In this document: one piece after another, positions 10,350-17,329 of the stretch
Layout of the letters: each line of letters begins with the position of its first letter
How positions within the stretch are numbered: position 1 is the stretch's first letter
The notes under the pieces: generated by a model
Database searches by the model: none
The model's input: the letters and a program-made list of their open reading frames with translations, nothing else
Told to the model about the DNA's origin: nothing
Made by a program: the position numbers and the translations under genes
From: Rhodeus uyekii
Taxonomy: Eukaryota; Chordata; Actinopteri; Cypriniformes; Acheilognathidae
Assembly (NCBI GenBank): GCA_037043235.1
Contig: JAWRVZ010000030.1
Span: forward strand, 3,990,001 to 4,054,000
Direction: 5' to 3'
Length of the DNA: 64,000 nt

Positions 10350-12206
10350 TCAGGGAGGTCTCCAGGGTGGTGCCGGGGTTACCGGGGGCCAGGGTGGTGC
10401 AGGCGGGACCAGGGGCCAGGCACCGGGAAGTGTCCAGGGAGGTGCCGGGGGAACTAGGGGCCAGGTTCGGGTGAGTGTCCAGGGAGGTGCTGGGGGAACA
10501 GGGCACCAGGGTGTCAAGGAAGTCCAGGGTGGTGCCGGGGGAACAAACTCCCCAGTCGGCTGCGCCTCCTTCCCACCCGCCCTCAGAGTTCCTTCACCCC
10601 CCCCCAAAAATTTTTTGAGGGACCTCCCCGGGAAGCCGTCGGGAGGCCTGGACGGTACAAGGGGGCAGTGCAGGCGTAGGAGAGGCACCGGCAGGGCGAG
10701 GAGCTCGGGAGGCGCCAGTGGAGGAACTGGGAAGGCCAGCGGAGGTTCGGGGAGGTCTTGGAGGTCTTGGACCGGCTGGAACGGCTGTGGCTCTGGGAGA
10801 GCCGGCTGCAGCTGCACCGGCGGAGGCTCTGGGAGGTCCCGGAATTGCTCTGGCGGCTCTGGGAGGTCCCGGAATTGCTCTGGCGGCTCTGGGAGGTCCC
10901 GGAATTGCTCTGGCGGCTCTGGGAGGTCCCGGAATTGCTCTGGCGGCTCTGGGAGGTCCCGGAATTGCTCTGGCGGCTCTGGGAGGTCCCGGAATTGCTC
11001 TGGCGGCTCTGGGAGGTCCCGGAATTGCTCTGGCGGCTCTGGGAGGTCCCGGAATTGCTCTGGCGGCTCCGGCGGCTCAGGCCGTTCGGGCCACGGCAGC
11101 TCGGGCTCTGGCGGGTCGGGCCACGGCAGCTCGGGCTCTGGCGGGTCGGGCCACGGCAGCTCGGGCTCTGGCGGGTCGGGCCCTCGGGGAGGGCACTGTT
11201 CAGGGTGGTCGGCCGCTCGGGATGGGCTCTGTTCGGTTTCGGCCGCTCGGGATGAGCTCTGTTCGGTTTCGGCCGCTCGGGATGAGCTCTGTTCGGTTTC
11301 GGCCGCTCGGGATGAACTCTGTTCGGTTTCGGCCGCTCGGGATGAACTCTGTTCGGTTTCGGCCGCTCGGGATGAACTCTGTTCGGTTTCGGCCGCTCGG
11401 GATGAACTCTGTTCGGTTTCGGCCGCTCGGGATGAACTCTGTTCGGTTTCGGCCGCTCGGGATGAACTCTGTTCGGTTTCGGCCGCTCGGGATGAACTCT
11501 GTTCGGTTTCGGCCGCTCGGGATGAACTCTGTTCGGTTTCGGCCGCTCGGGATGAACTCTGTTCGGTTTCGGCCGCTCGGGATGAACTCTGTTCGGTTTC
11601 GGCCGCTCGGGATGAACTCTGTTCGGTTTCGGCCGCTCGGGATGAACTCTGTTCGGTTTCGGCCGCTCGGGATGAACTCTGTTCGGTTTCGGCCGCTCGG
11701 GATGAACTCTGTTCGGTTTCGGCCGCTCGGGATGAACTCTGTTCGGTTTCGGCCGCTCGGGATGAACTCTGTTCACTTGCCGCGGGAGTCGGGTTACTTG
11801 CCGCGGGAGTCGGTTCACTTTCCGCGGGAGTCGGTTCACTTGCCGCGGGGCTCGGCTCTATACCCCGATTACGGCGGCGACTGCGGCGCGGTGACTCGGG
11901 CGTAGTGACCAGGATCGTTGGCTCGGACGCTGAGACCAGGATTGATGGCGTGGTTACCGGTTGCTGCTGTCTGGATCGGGGATGGAGGTGGTCCAGACAC
12001 CGCTGTATCGTTTTTACCCAGGTAAGGCCCGCGGTGTCTGGGGGGTTCCCGGCGAAATGGTGGGTCGCCCCGATCCAGAACAGCGCGGTGATGGTGTCGT
12101 CCGGTAACGGAGCGCGGCATGCCATGTAAAGAAATTCCAAGGCATATTGGCCAAAGTCCTGGTTGCGCATAAGCGCGATGGTCAAGAGCTCCTGCTCATA
12201 ATCCAT
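10350..12206 (-). CDS. Element A gag-like repeat protein, 618 aa
   Basis: The ORF starts 43 nt inside the 5' LTR at an ATG giving MDYEQELLTIAL. Residues 1-72 form a domain with pattern F18, F25, D36, W44-x-G46-A47, D57-T58-x-G60-L61-x-W63 and C70. It aligns nearly without gaps to residues 1-69 of the element B protein. Next come a basic linker (RRSRRRNR) and Ser/Thr-rich sequence. Then about 18 copies of the decapeptide QSSSRAAETE, three of PDPPEPELPW and eight of PPEQFRDLPE, each encoded by a 30-bp unit. The C-terminal part is Pro/Leu rich, ending PAPPWRPP. I see no zinc knuckle, protease, RT or integrase motif. The N-terminal domain may be a Gag capsid-like remnant (inference); the function of the repeats is unknown. 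The frame is intact, and the same pattern in B argues it is a real product. Confidence 0.75.
   Translation of the reverse strand: MDYEQELLTIALMRNQDFGQYALEFLYMACRAPLPDDTITALFWIGATHHFAGNPPDTAGLTWVKTIQRCLDHLHPRSRQQQPVTTPSILVSASEPTILVTTPESPRRSRRRNRGIEPSPAASEPTPAESEPTPAASNPTPAASEQSSSRAAETEQSSSRAAETEQSSSRAAETEQSSSRAAETEQSSSRAAETEQSSSRAAETEQSSSRAAETEQSSSRAAETEQSSSRAAETEQSSSRAAETEQSSSRAAETEQSSSRAAETEQSSSRAAETEQSSSRAAETEQSSSRAAETEQSSSRAAETEQSSSRAAETEQSSSRAAETEQSPSRAADHPEQCPPRGPDPPEPELPWPDPPEPELPWPDPPEPELPWPERPEPPEPPEQFRDLPEPPEQFRDLPEPPEQFRDLPEPPEQFRDLPEPPEQFRDLPEPPEQFRDLPEPPEQFRDLPEPPEQFRDLPEPPPVQLQPALPEPQPFQPVQDLQDLPEPPLAFPVPPLAPPELLALPVPLLRLHCPLVPSRPPDGFPGRSLKKFLGGGEGTLRAGGKEAQPTGEFVPPAPPWTSLTPWCPVPPAPPWTLTRTWPLVPPAPPWTLPGAWPLVPPAPPWPPVTPAPPWRPP
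10825..11064 (+). repeat. 30-bp minisatellite, 8 units (PPEQFRDLPE)
   Basis: Eight tandem 30-bp units containing ggtcccggaattgctctggc, nearly identical. On the minus strand they encode PPEQFRDLPE in frame within the element A ORF. Confidence 0.95.
11088..11177 (+). repeat. 30-bp minisatellite, 3 units (PDPPEPELPW)
   Basis: Three identical tandem 30-bp units containing ccacggcagctcgggctctg. On the minus strand they encode PDPPEPELPW in the element A ORF. Confidence 0.95.
11191..11775 (+). repeat. 30-bp minisatellite, about 18-19 units (QSSSRAAETE)
   Basis: Tandem 30-bp units containing ctctgttcggtttcggccgc, with 18 full units at 11221-11760 and degenerate edges. Units nearest 11221 carry gatggg or gatgag and the rest gatgaa, so homogenisation is incomplete at one edge. 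They encode QSSSRAAETE on the minus strand. Confidence 0.95.
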
Positions 12207-12238
12207 CTGGACGTAGTCTATTTAGGCGACTATACCTG

Positions 12239-12248
12239 GTCAGTTGTT
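12239..12248 (-). promoter_or_regulatory. Self-priming type primer-binding site of element A
   Basis: Just inside the 5' LTR, one base from its edge, the minus strand reads aacaactgac. It is exactly complementary to gtcagttgtt in the LTR (10 bp). No TGG-initial tRNA-complementary site is present. In Tf1/sushi LTR elements the 5' end of the RNA folds back to prime reverse transcription; this pairing fits that arrangement. Element B has the equivalent pair with a compensated base change. Confidence 0.7.
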
Positions 12249-12249
12249 C

Positions 12250-12598
12250 TGTTATGTAATGCAGTTCCTTCAGAGCGCTTCCCTAGCGCGAGTGTGCGAT
12301 GCGGAGAGAACTCGGAGACAAGGATGAATCAACAGAAACACTTTAATTCAAAAAAGGCAAAACAAAAGGCACGCGAGGGTGCAAAAGTCCACAGGAGAAA
12401 CATTCAGGAAACATCCACACACACTCGGAAGTTACATCGACTCACAATCAACAACTGACAAAGACATGATGCACAAGAGGGTTTAAATACACTAGGAAAT
12501 GACAAACAGGTGGGACACTAAATGAGTAATCAAACTAACAAGACATCTACGGGAACACAAGAGGGACAAAACAGGCGGATCAGGACCAGACTATGACA
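12250..12598 (-). repeat. 5' LTR of element A with promoter
   Basis: 349 bp. On the minus strand a TATA-like box (gtatttaaac, 12481-12490) lies 30 nt upstream of the self-primer gtcagttgtt (12450-12459), so transcription would begin at or next to the primer. An ATTAAA hexamer lies further down. Ends are TG and CA, followed by the duplication gtgtg. Confidence 0.85.
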
Positions 12599-12613
12599 GT
12601 GTGTGAGTAAGAG

Positions 12614-12634
12614 AGGGGGGGGGGGGGGGGGGGG
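12614..12634 (+). repeat. Poly-G tract (21 bp)
   Basis: A run of 21 G residues inside hAT copy 1. The homologous place in the second hAT copy (about 41187-41211) is a GA-rich simple repeat, so the tract arose by microsatellite change after the copies separated. Assembly length is unreliable for such runs. Confidence 0.9.
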
Positions 12635-12919
12635 TGTGTTCTACGATCAAATAGTCTGAAGCTGGTTTTAAGATCTACATTCCTTTATTTTGTATGAAAT
12701 ACAGCAAGAAAGTGTCAGACACTCAGACTGAATAACTGAAAACTGAATAGAGCCAGCAGACTGTAAAAAAAAAATTTCTTCGACAGGCAGAGACGCAACG
12801 CTAGTCACATTCTATCAAGAACCACGTCTGAACAAACCCCACGTTTACCAGAACTCTAATGGTTAATAAGTACTACAAACAAACTCAAAATAAAAAACAA
12901 ACCTGAAGCTGAAGAAACC

Positions 12920-13385
12920 TGTTACGGAACGGAGCAGGGTTGGTGTGCGATGCAGGATCGAGGAGACAGGCAAGGCAGGATTTCAAACTAAAGTACTTTT
13001 AATAATAAACCAAACAAAAGACTTTAAATATAAACAAAAGAAGCACACATGTGCAATAAATTAAACTTAAACAAAACACTTTAAATATAAACAAAACAAA
13101 CTGGACAGCATAAACTTGAACTAGACTAAACTCAGGACCAGAATCACGGCAAGGAACAAGAAACATCCACATACCAATTCACTAACCATACAACAACCGA
13201 CAAACACAAGGGAAATGCATAAGTGATATATACACAAGGGGAAACAGCAACACCTGGGAGACTAACGAGGAAGTGATTACAAGACAGGTGTAGGGAGTGA
13301 AACAATAACCCGAGAGACAGAAGTGAAACAAAGACAAGACTGACAGGAAGTGACAGAGAAGACCCAGACAGGAACACGTGTAACA
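12920..13385 (-). repeat. 3' LTR of element B
   Basis: 466 bp, downstream LTR in element orientation. It carries a minus-strand ATTAAA hexamer at 12998-13003, and the internal phrase ctttaaatataaacaaaa occurs twice within it. Confidence 0.92.
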
Positions 13386-13420
13386 TAGCGCCCCCCTTCC
13401 GGTAGGCGCGACCTCGCGCC
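13386..13420 (-). promoter_or_regulatory. Polypurine tract and GC palindrome of element B
   Basis: On the minus strand, ggcgcgaggtcgcgcc (13405-13420) is followed by taccggaaggggggcgcta and then the LTR. The 16-bp palindrome is identical to that of element A, and 50-60 bp of upstream sequence (tggtccccc, accctccgc) also corresponds. LTRs of A and B are otherwise very different, so this block is conserved. Confidence 0.75.
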
Positions 13421-13609
13421 GTCAAGGCAACAACTGCGGAGGGTGGGTGGGCGGGGGACCAGGAGGGGGACAGAACAAGACTTGACAGACAAGAAACCAG
13501 AGGGAACCCAAAGGAGACAGAACTAGAACCAAGGAAAACCTGTGTGAAAAAGATAAACAAAAAAAATAAACAGACCTCAAGACATCAAGGAAAATAACTC
13601 AAAACAGTC

Positions 13610-15235
13610 CTAATGAAAAAATAAGTCAAAACACAGTCCTGACACATGGGGAAAAAATAAAAATAAAATACAGAGTCCGGGGGGAGGAAAAGGTGGGATG
13701 AGCCAGGCGGGCTCGGGCAAGGCCGGCGGGTCAGGCGGCGCCGGCGGGGTGAGCCAGGCGGGCTCGGGCAAGGCCGGCGGGTCAGGCGGCGCCGGCGGGG
13801 TGAGCCAGGCGGGCTCGGGCAAGGCCGGCGGGTCAGGCGGCGCCGGCGGGGTGAGCCAGGCGGGCTCGGGCAAGGCCGGAGGGTCAGGCGGCGCCGGGGG
13901 AGTGAGCCAGGCGGGCTCGGGCACGGCCGGCGGGTCAGGCGGCGCCGGCGGGGTGAGCCAGGCAGGCTCGGGCAAGGCCGGCGGGTCAGGCGGCGCCGGC
14001 GGGGTGAGCCAGGCAGGCTCGGGCAAGGCCGGCGGGTCAGGCGGCGCCGGCGGGGTGAGCCAGGCAGGCTCGGGCAAGGCCGGCGGGTCAGGCGGGGCGA
14101 GAGTCACTGGGGGCGCCGGCAGGGCGAGAGTCACTGGGGGCGCCGGCAGGGCGAGAGTCACTGGGGGCGCCGGCAGGGCGAGAGTCACTGGGGGCGCCGG
14201 CAGGGCGAGAGTCACTTGGACGGCGGCCTCCGGGCTGGTAACGGGTTCTGGGACGTTGGCGAAGGCCGGCGGCGGCTCTGGGATGTCCCAGAAGTCCAGC
14301 GGCGGGTCGGGCCTCAGTTCAGGCAGCTCTGGCGGTTTGGGCCACAGTTCAGGCAGCTCTGGCGGTTCGGGCCACAGTTCAGGCAGCTCTGGCGGTTCGG
14401 GCCACAGTTCAGGCAGCTCTGGCGGTTCGGGCCACAGTTCAGGCAGCTCTGGCGGTTCGGGCCACAGTTCAGGCAGCTCTGGCGGTTCGGGCCACAGTTC
14501 AGGCAGCTCTGGCGGTTCGGGCCACAGTTCAGGCAGCTCTGGCGGTTCGGGCCACAGTTCAGGCAGCTCTGGCGGTTCGGGCCACAGTTCAGGCGGTTCG
14601 GGCCACAGTTCAGGCAGCTCTGGCGGTTCGGGCCACAGTTCAGGCGGATCAGGCTCTGGCTGGCGGATCTCTGGATCAGGCTCTGGCTGGCGGATCTCTG
14701 GATCAGGCTCTGGCTGGCGGATCTCTGGATCAGGCTCTGGCTGGCGGATCTCTGGATCAGGCTCTGGCTGGCGGATCTCTGGATCAGGCTCTGGCTGGCG
14801 GATCTCTGGATCAGGCTCTGGCTGGCGGATCTCTGGATCAGGCTCTGGCTGGCGGATCTCTGGATCAGGCTCTGGCTGGCGGATCTCTGGATCAGGCTCT
14901 GGCTGGCGGATCTCTGGATCAGGCTCTGGCCGGCGGATCTCTGGATCTGGCTCTGGCTGTTTCAGACGGGTCGTCGACTGAGATGCTGGTGGTGTTGACT
15001 GACTGGTTCGGGACACGGCACTCACCTGACACACATACAGGGCTTCTTGCCAGCTTAGTCCCGTAGTGTCAGGGAGGTCTCCGAGCTGGAAGTGGTTTGC
15101 CCCAAACCAGAGCAGCACTTTCAATTCTTCATCGCTCAGAGACGAGAAGGTCGCGAACCTGCTGAACCTCCAGGAGAATTCCAGAAAGGAAGAGTTCTCC
15201 CGGGCAATCTGGAGTATCTTCTCTAGGGGTTCCAT
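13610..15235 (-). CDS. Element B gag-like repeat protein, 541 aa
   Basis: The ATG lies 45 nt inside the 5' LTR (43 nt in A). Residues 1-69 match the N-terminal domain of the A protein: F17, F24, D35, W43-F-G45-A46, DTTGLSW at 56-62, and C69. After a Ser/Thr linker come about 11 copies of QPEPDPEIR (27-bp unit), about 10-11 of PPELPELWPE (30 bp), four of VTLALPAPP (27 bp) and eight of a 17-residue unit with ALPEPAWLTPPAPPDPP (51 bp), then a short hydrophobic tail. All units keep frame. No catalytic or zinc-binding motif is visible. Both A and B place a PEPPE-based decapeptide array centrally, suggesting a common ancestral spacer that was expanded separately. Function unknown; a Gag-like packaging protein is a guess. 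Confidence 0.75.
   Translation of the reverse strand: MEPLEKILQIARENSSFLEFSWRFSRFATFSSLSDEELKVLLWFGANHFQLGDLPDTTGLSWQEALYVCQVSAVSRTSQSTPPASQSTTRLKQPEPDPEIRRPEPDPEIRQPEPDPEIRQPEPDPEIRQPEPDPEIRQPEPDPEIRQPEPDPEIRQPEPDPEIRQPEPDPEIRQPEPDPEIRQPEPDPEIRQPEPDPPELWPEPPELPELWPEPPELWPEPPELPELWPEPPELPELWPEPPELPELWPEPPELPELWPEPPELPELWPEPPELPELWPEPPELPELWPEPPELPELWPKPPELPELRPDPPLDFWDIPEPPPAFANVPEPVTSPEAAVQVTLALPAPPVTLALPAPPVTLALPAPPVTLALPAPPVTLAPPDPPALPEPAWLTPPAPPDPPALPEPAWLTPPAPPDPPALPEPAWLTPPAPPDPPAVPEPAWLTPPAPPDPPALPEPAWLTPPAPPDPPALPEPAWLTPPAPPDPPALPEPAWLTPPAPPDPPALPEPAWLIPPFPPPGLCILFLFFPHVSGLCFDLFFH
13700..14095 (+). repeat. 51-bp minisatellite, about 7.8 units
   Basis: GC-rich tandem 51-bp units containing gagccaggcgggctcgggca, with a few single-base variants (gcgggc/gcaggc, caaggcc/cacggcc). 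On the minus strand they encode the 17-residue PAWLTPP-containing repeat of the B protein. Confidence 0.93.
14096..14216 (+). repeat. 27-bp minisatellite, about 4.5 units
   Basis: Tandem 27-bp units with gcgagagtcactgggggcgc, encoding VTLALPAPP on the minus strand. Confidence 0.92.
14308..14646 (+). repeat. 30-bp minisatellite, about 10-11 units
   Basis: Tandem units with ggcagctctggcggttcggg, encoding PPELPELWPE on the minus strand. Near 14590 and again at the end, units are shortened by 15 bp (five codons), which keeps the frame. Confidence 0.93.
14647..14945 (+). repeat. 27-bp minisatellite, about 11 units
   Basis: Tandem units with ggctctggctggcggatctc, nearly identical, encoding QPEPDPEIR on the minus strand. 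Confidence 0.93.
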
Positions 15236-15269
15236 TGTCCGCCTTCGTCTTTCTTAGGTGACGAACCTG

Positions 15270-15279
15270 GTCGGTTGTT
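15270..15279 (-). promoter_or_regulatory. Self-priming type primer-binding site of element B
   Basis: The minus strand reads aacaaccgac one base from the 5' LTR edge and is fully complementary to gtcggttgtt in the LTR. Relative to A, the site has c where A has t, and the LTR segment has the matching g in place of a, so pairing is preserved. Confidence 0.72.
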
Positions 15280-15280
15280 C

Positions 15281-15747
15281 TGTTACGCAAGCGGAGCAGG
15301 GTTGGTGTGCGATGCAGGATCGAGGAGACAGGCAAGGCAGGATTTCAAACTAAAGTACTTTTAATAATAAACCAAACAAAAGACTTTAAATATAAACAAA
15401 AGAAGCACACATGTGCAATAAATTAAACTTAAACAAAACACTTTAAATATAAACAAAACAAACTGGACAGCATAAACTTGAACTAGACTAAACTCAGGAC
15501 CAGAATCACGGCAAGGAACAAGAAACATCCACATACCAATTCACTAACCATACAACAACCGACAAACACAAGGGAAATGCATAAGTGATATATACACAAG
15601 GGGAAACAGCAACACCTGGGAGACTAACGAGGAAGTGATTACAAGACAGGTGTAGGGAGTGAAACAATAACCCGAGAGACAGAAGTGAAACAAAGACAAG
15701 ACTGACAGGAAGTGACAGAGAAGACCCAGACAGGAACACGTGTAACA
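15281..15747 (-). repeat. 5' LTR of element B with promoter
   Basis: 467 bp. On the minus strand a TATA box (tatatatc, about 15587-15594) lies 31 nt upstream of the self-primer gtcggttgtt (15554-15563). This is the spacing expected between a TATA box and a transcription start. Confidence 0.85.
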
Positions 15748-16099
15748 AAACCCTAAATGTTAACGGAAAACCCGCAAACCTGAGTGACAGAGAGAGAAAG
15801 ACACCTGTTCTCGTCTCAGCGTTCTGCGTGTGAATGAGCACAGTCAGCTACCCAATGAGGATTTTTATTCAATCCGAGCACAGATAATGACTCGTATTAC
15901 TCGTATGATACTCGTACTCGGCAAAAGTGCATTATCCGTACTGGATACTCGTTTCAGCCGAGTATCCGGCTCAACTCTAATGGTCATGCGGTAATGCCTC
16001 GGATTGAGGAGACTATAACCGGTCATCTGTCTCCTCTATCTGTGTCGCTAAAGACCCTGACGCTACCCAGCAGGCCATTGAAAGCTACGTCGGCTCAGG

Positions 16100-16560
16100 T
16101 TGGTAAAGCGTACGCTGCCGCTGGTCAGGGTGCAGCTTACTTCCACACAATTGGGACGTACAGACGTACTAGGAGACCTTGATGAGGGCGGGGGAACTCA
16201 GTCCTCAGGTGGTCGCCGAGGCAACTCCGATTTATCTCTCCGGGCCACCGAAGAGACTGCCTGTGCCATTGGGTGGTCTATGGAAGCCTTGGTGGCTACG
16301 GAGAGACATCTTGGTTAAATCTCTCAGAGATTAAGGGAAAAGATAAGAGTTTTCTTCTCGACGCCCCGCTGGTGCCTCCGGGCCTCTTTGGCGACACTGT
16401 CTCTAATGCCTCGTCGAGAGGCAACAGGAGGCCACCAAGCAGGCGGTGGCATTCAGAAAACTCGGGTCGCTCTCAGGTCTCCGGGGCTGTTGAGTGGGAG
16501 CAGCCCCAGAAAGCCATCACCTGATATTCATCTGTTTCTGAACATCGTGATATTCAGAAA
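16100..16560 (+). pseudogene. DIRS gag remnant, frameshifted
   Basis: Recognisable phrases occur in successive frames: LSLRATEETACAIGWSM and LVATERHL upstream, then NLSEIKGKDKSFLLDAPL and GLFGDTV after a frame change near 16300-16320. These match the conserved Gag segment of fish DIRS1-like elements as I know it. The break is visible as the first frame stops shortly after ERHLG while the motif continues in another. The product would act in the retroelement particle, but this copy cannot make it. Confidence 0.75.
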
Positions 16561-16989
16561 CAGAGCGTTTCCACCCAGACTCCTCCCCAGAAAGCGGGCC
16601 GGGGGCGAAGCTCTTACCCGCAGCGCTCGAAGAGTAGGCCGGATCTGAGGACCTTAATTCTAAGAAGGCTGCAGGGAAAAAGTCCAGAGGCCAGATGGGT
16701 AGGGCCACTGAGGGCTGTCCCCGTCGAGGCCAGACGGGTGTTCACCTCTGCCTACGGTGCCCGTCCTTCCTCAATGCCCTCAGGGAGCCGTCTCGCTAAG
16801 CCTGCCACCTCGTGTTCTTCATCAGTTTGGTCGTTCCCTGCAGTATCGCCTCTTCAGGGAACCGAGATGATTGCTCGAATGACACCAGAGGACAGTCCCG
16901 AAGGGCTGGTTCCCTTAGCAGATTTTTTGGCAGCGTGGTAACTTGCCAAATGTATCTCATTGGGTCCTGCACACCATTCAGCATGGTTA

Positions 16990-17290
16990 CACCATTCAGT
17001 TTGGGGCTCCACTTCCCAGGTTTGCGAGGGTTCTAGTCACTACAGTGGCCCCCGAGCAGGCTCTGGTTATGGAACAGGAGGTAAAGACACTGCTGGAGAA
17101 AGGGGCCATAGAATGTGTTACCCTCCCAGACAGTGAGTCAGGCTTTAACAGTAGACACTTTATAGTTCCCAAGGAGGATGGAGGACTACGCACCATTTTG
17201 GATCTGCGTATACTCATCAAACCAGTATCGCAGCTTACATACATTTTCCAGCATGGTTTGAGAATGATCCAGATAGAATCTCGTGCTTCA
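16990..17290 (+). pseudogene. DIRS reverse transcriptase N-terminal remnant
   Basis: One open frame holds EVKTLLEKGAIECV, then SGFNSRHFIVPKEDGGLR and ILDLR. This is the beginning of the RT fingers domain, where LLxKGAIE, SGFxSRxFxVPKxxGGxRxILDLR is the family pattern. The palm motif with the catalytic aspartates is missing because similarity ends shortly after. The remnant is therefore non-functional. Confidence 0.85.
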
Positions 17291-17329
17291 ATTAAAGCAA
17301 GAACCGCCACGATAAAAAAAACGGATTAG

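Larger units (their letters stand above)
9848..12598 (-). mobile_element. Non-autonomous LTR retrotransposon A (2751 bp)
   Basis: Complete element with 349-bp LTRs (9848-10196 and 12250-12598), TG...CA ends, and a 5-bp duplication gtgtg at 9843-9847 and 12599-12603. The only LTR difference I noticed is one base (aacttgg against aactcgg), so insertion is recent. The element is oriented minus. It holds one ORF, a self-complementary priming site instead of a TGG tRNA primer site, and a purine-rich tract by the 3' LTR. Reverse transcriptase, protease and integrase are absent, so mobility must depend on another element. Its general design agrees with element B at 12920-15747. Confidence 0.93.
12920..15747 (-). 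mobile_element. Non-autonomous LTR retrotransposon B (2828 bp)
   Basis: Complete element with LTRs of 466 and 467 bp (12920-13385, 15281-15747), ends TGTTAC...GTAACA, and a 5-bp duplication aaacc at 12915-12919 and 15748-15752. Differences between the LTRs are confined, as far as I can see, to the first dozen bases (tgttacggaacg against tgttacgcaagc), so it is young. The second hAT copy shows the empty site (gaagaaaccctaaa at 41481). Orientation is minus. It has one ORF and lacks RT and integrase. LTR sequences differ from A, but the leader, N-terminal domain, primer arrangement and 3' palindrome are shared. Confidence 0.93.
9441..15979. mobile_element. hAT element copy 1, split by two LTR elements
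   Basis: The element runs from tacggatgagcaagtaaagc to gtatccggctcaactcta. The 8-bp duplication atggtcat is exact at 9433-9440 and 15980-15987. Its ends carry repeats of atctgtatctgta and gatactcgt. Removing LTR elements A and B leaves about 1 kb, homologous throughout to the uninterrupted copy at 40719-41931. No transposase is seen. It inserted into the DIRS element and later received A and B, giving a clear order of events. Confidence 0.92.
15980..17290 (+). mobile_element. DIRS-type retrotransposon, continued, truncated
   Basis: Resumes the DIRS element after the hAT insertion. It contains gag-like and RT-like coding remnants in shifting frames. Sequence similarity stops near 17270-17290, before the RT catalytic centre, RNase H and tyrosine recombinase regions, so the copy is 3'-truncated and dead. 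Confidence 0.8.

Noticed and set aside
11191..11775. Possible CRISPR array (regular 30-bp repeats)
   Set aside because: Units are contiguous with no unique spacers, encode peptide repeats within a retrotransposon ORF, and the genome is vertebrate.
10471..12129. 552-residue open frame on the plus strand opposite the element A ORF (and other long frames at 10583-11839 and 10718-11905)
   Set aside because: These frames exist because the 30-bp units contain no stop in several frames. They lack the N-terminal domain shared with B and do not start near the LTR leader.
13144..13560. Minus-strand frames at 13144-13560 and 15506-15841 with an identical C-terminal part
   Set aside because: Both run through the LTRs of element B; the shared peptide is LTR sequence, not a gene.
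13698..14981. 427-residue Gly/Ser-rich plus-strand frame opposite the element B ORF, and 14216-14998
   Set aside because: Antisense reading of the minisatellites; no shared domain and wrong orientation relative to the LTR promoter, polypurine tract and polyadenylation signal.
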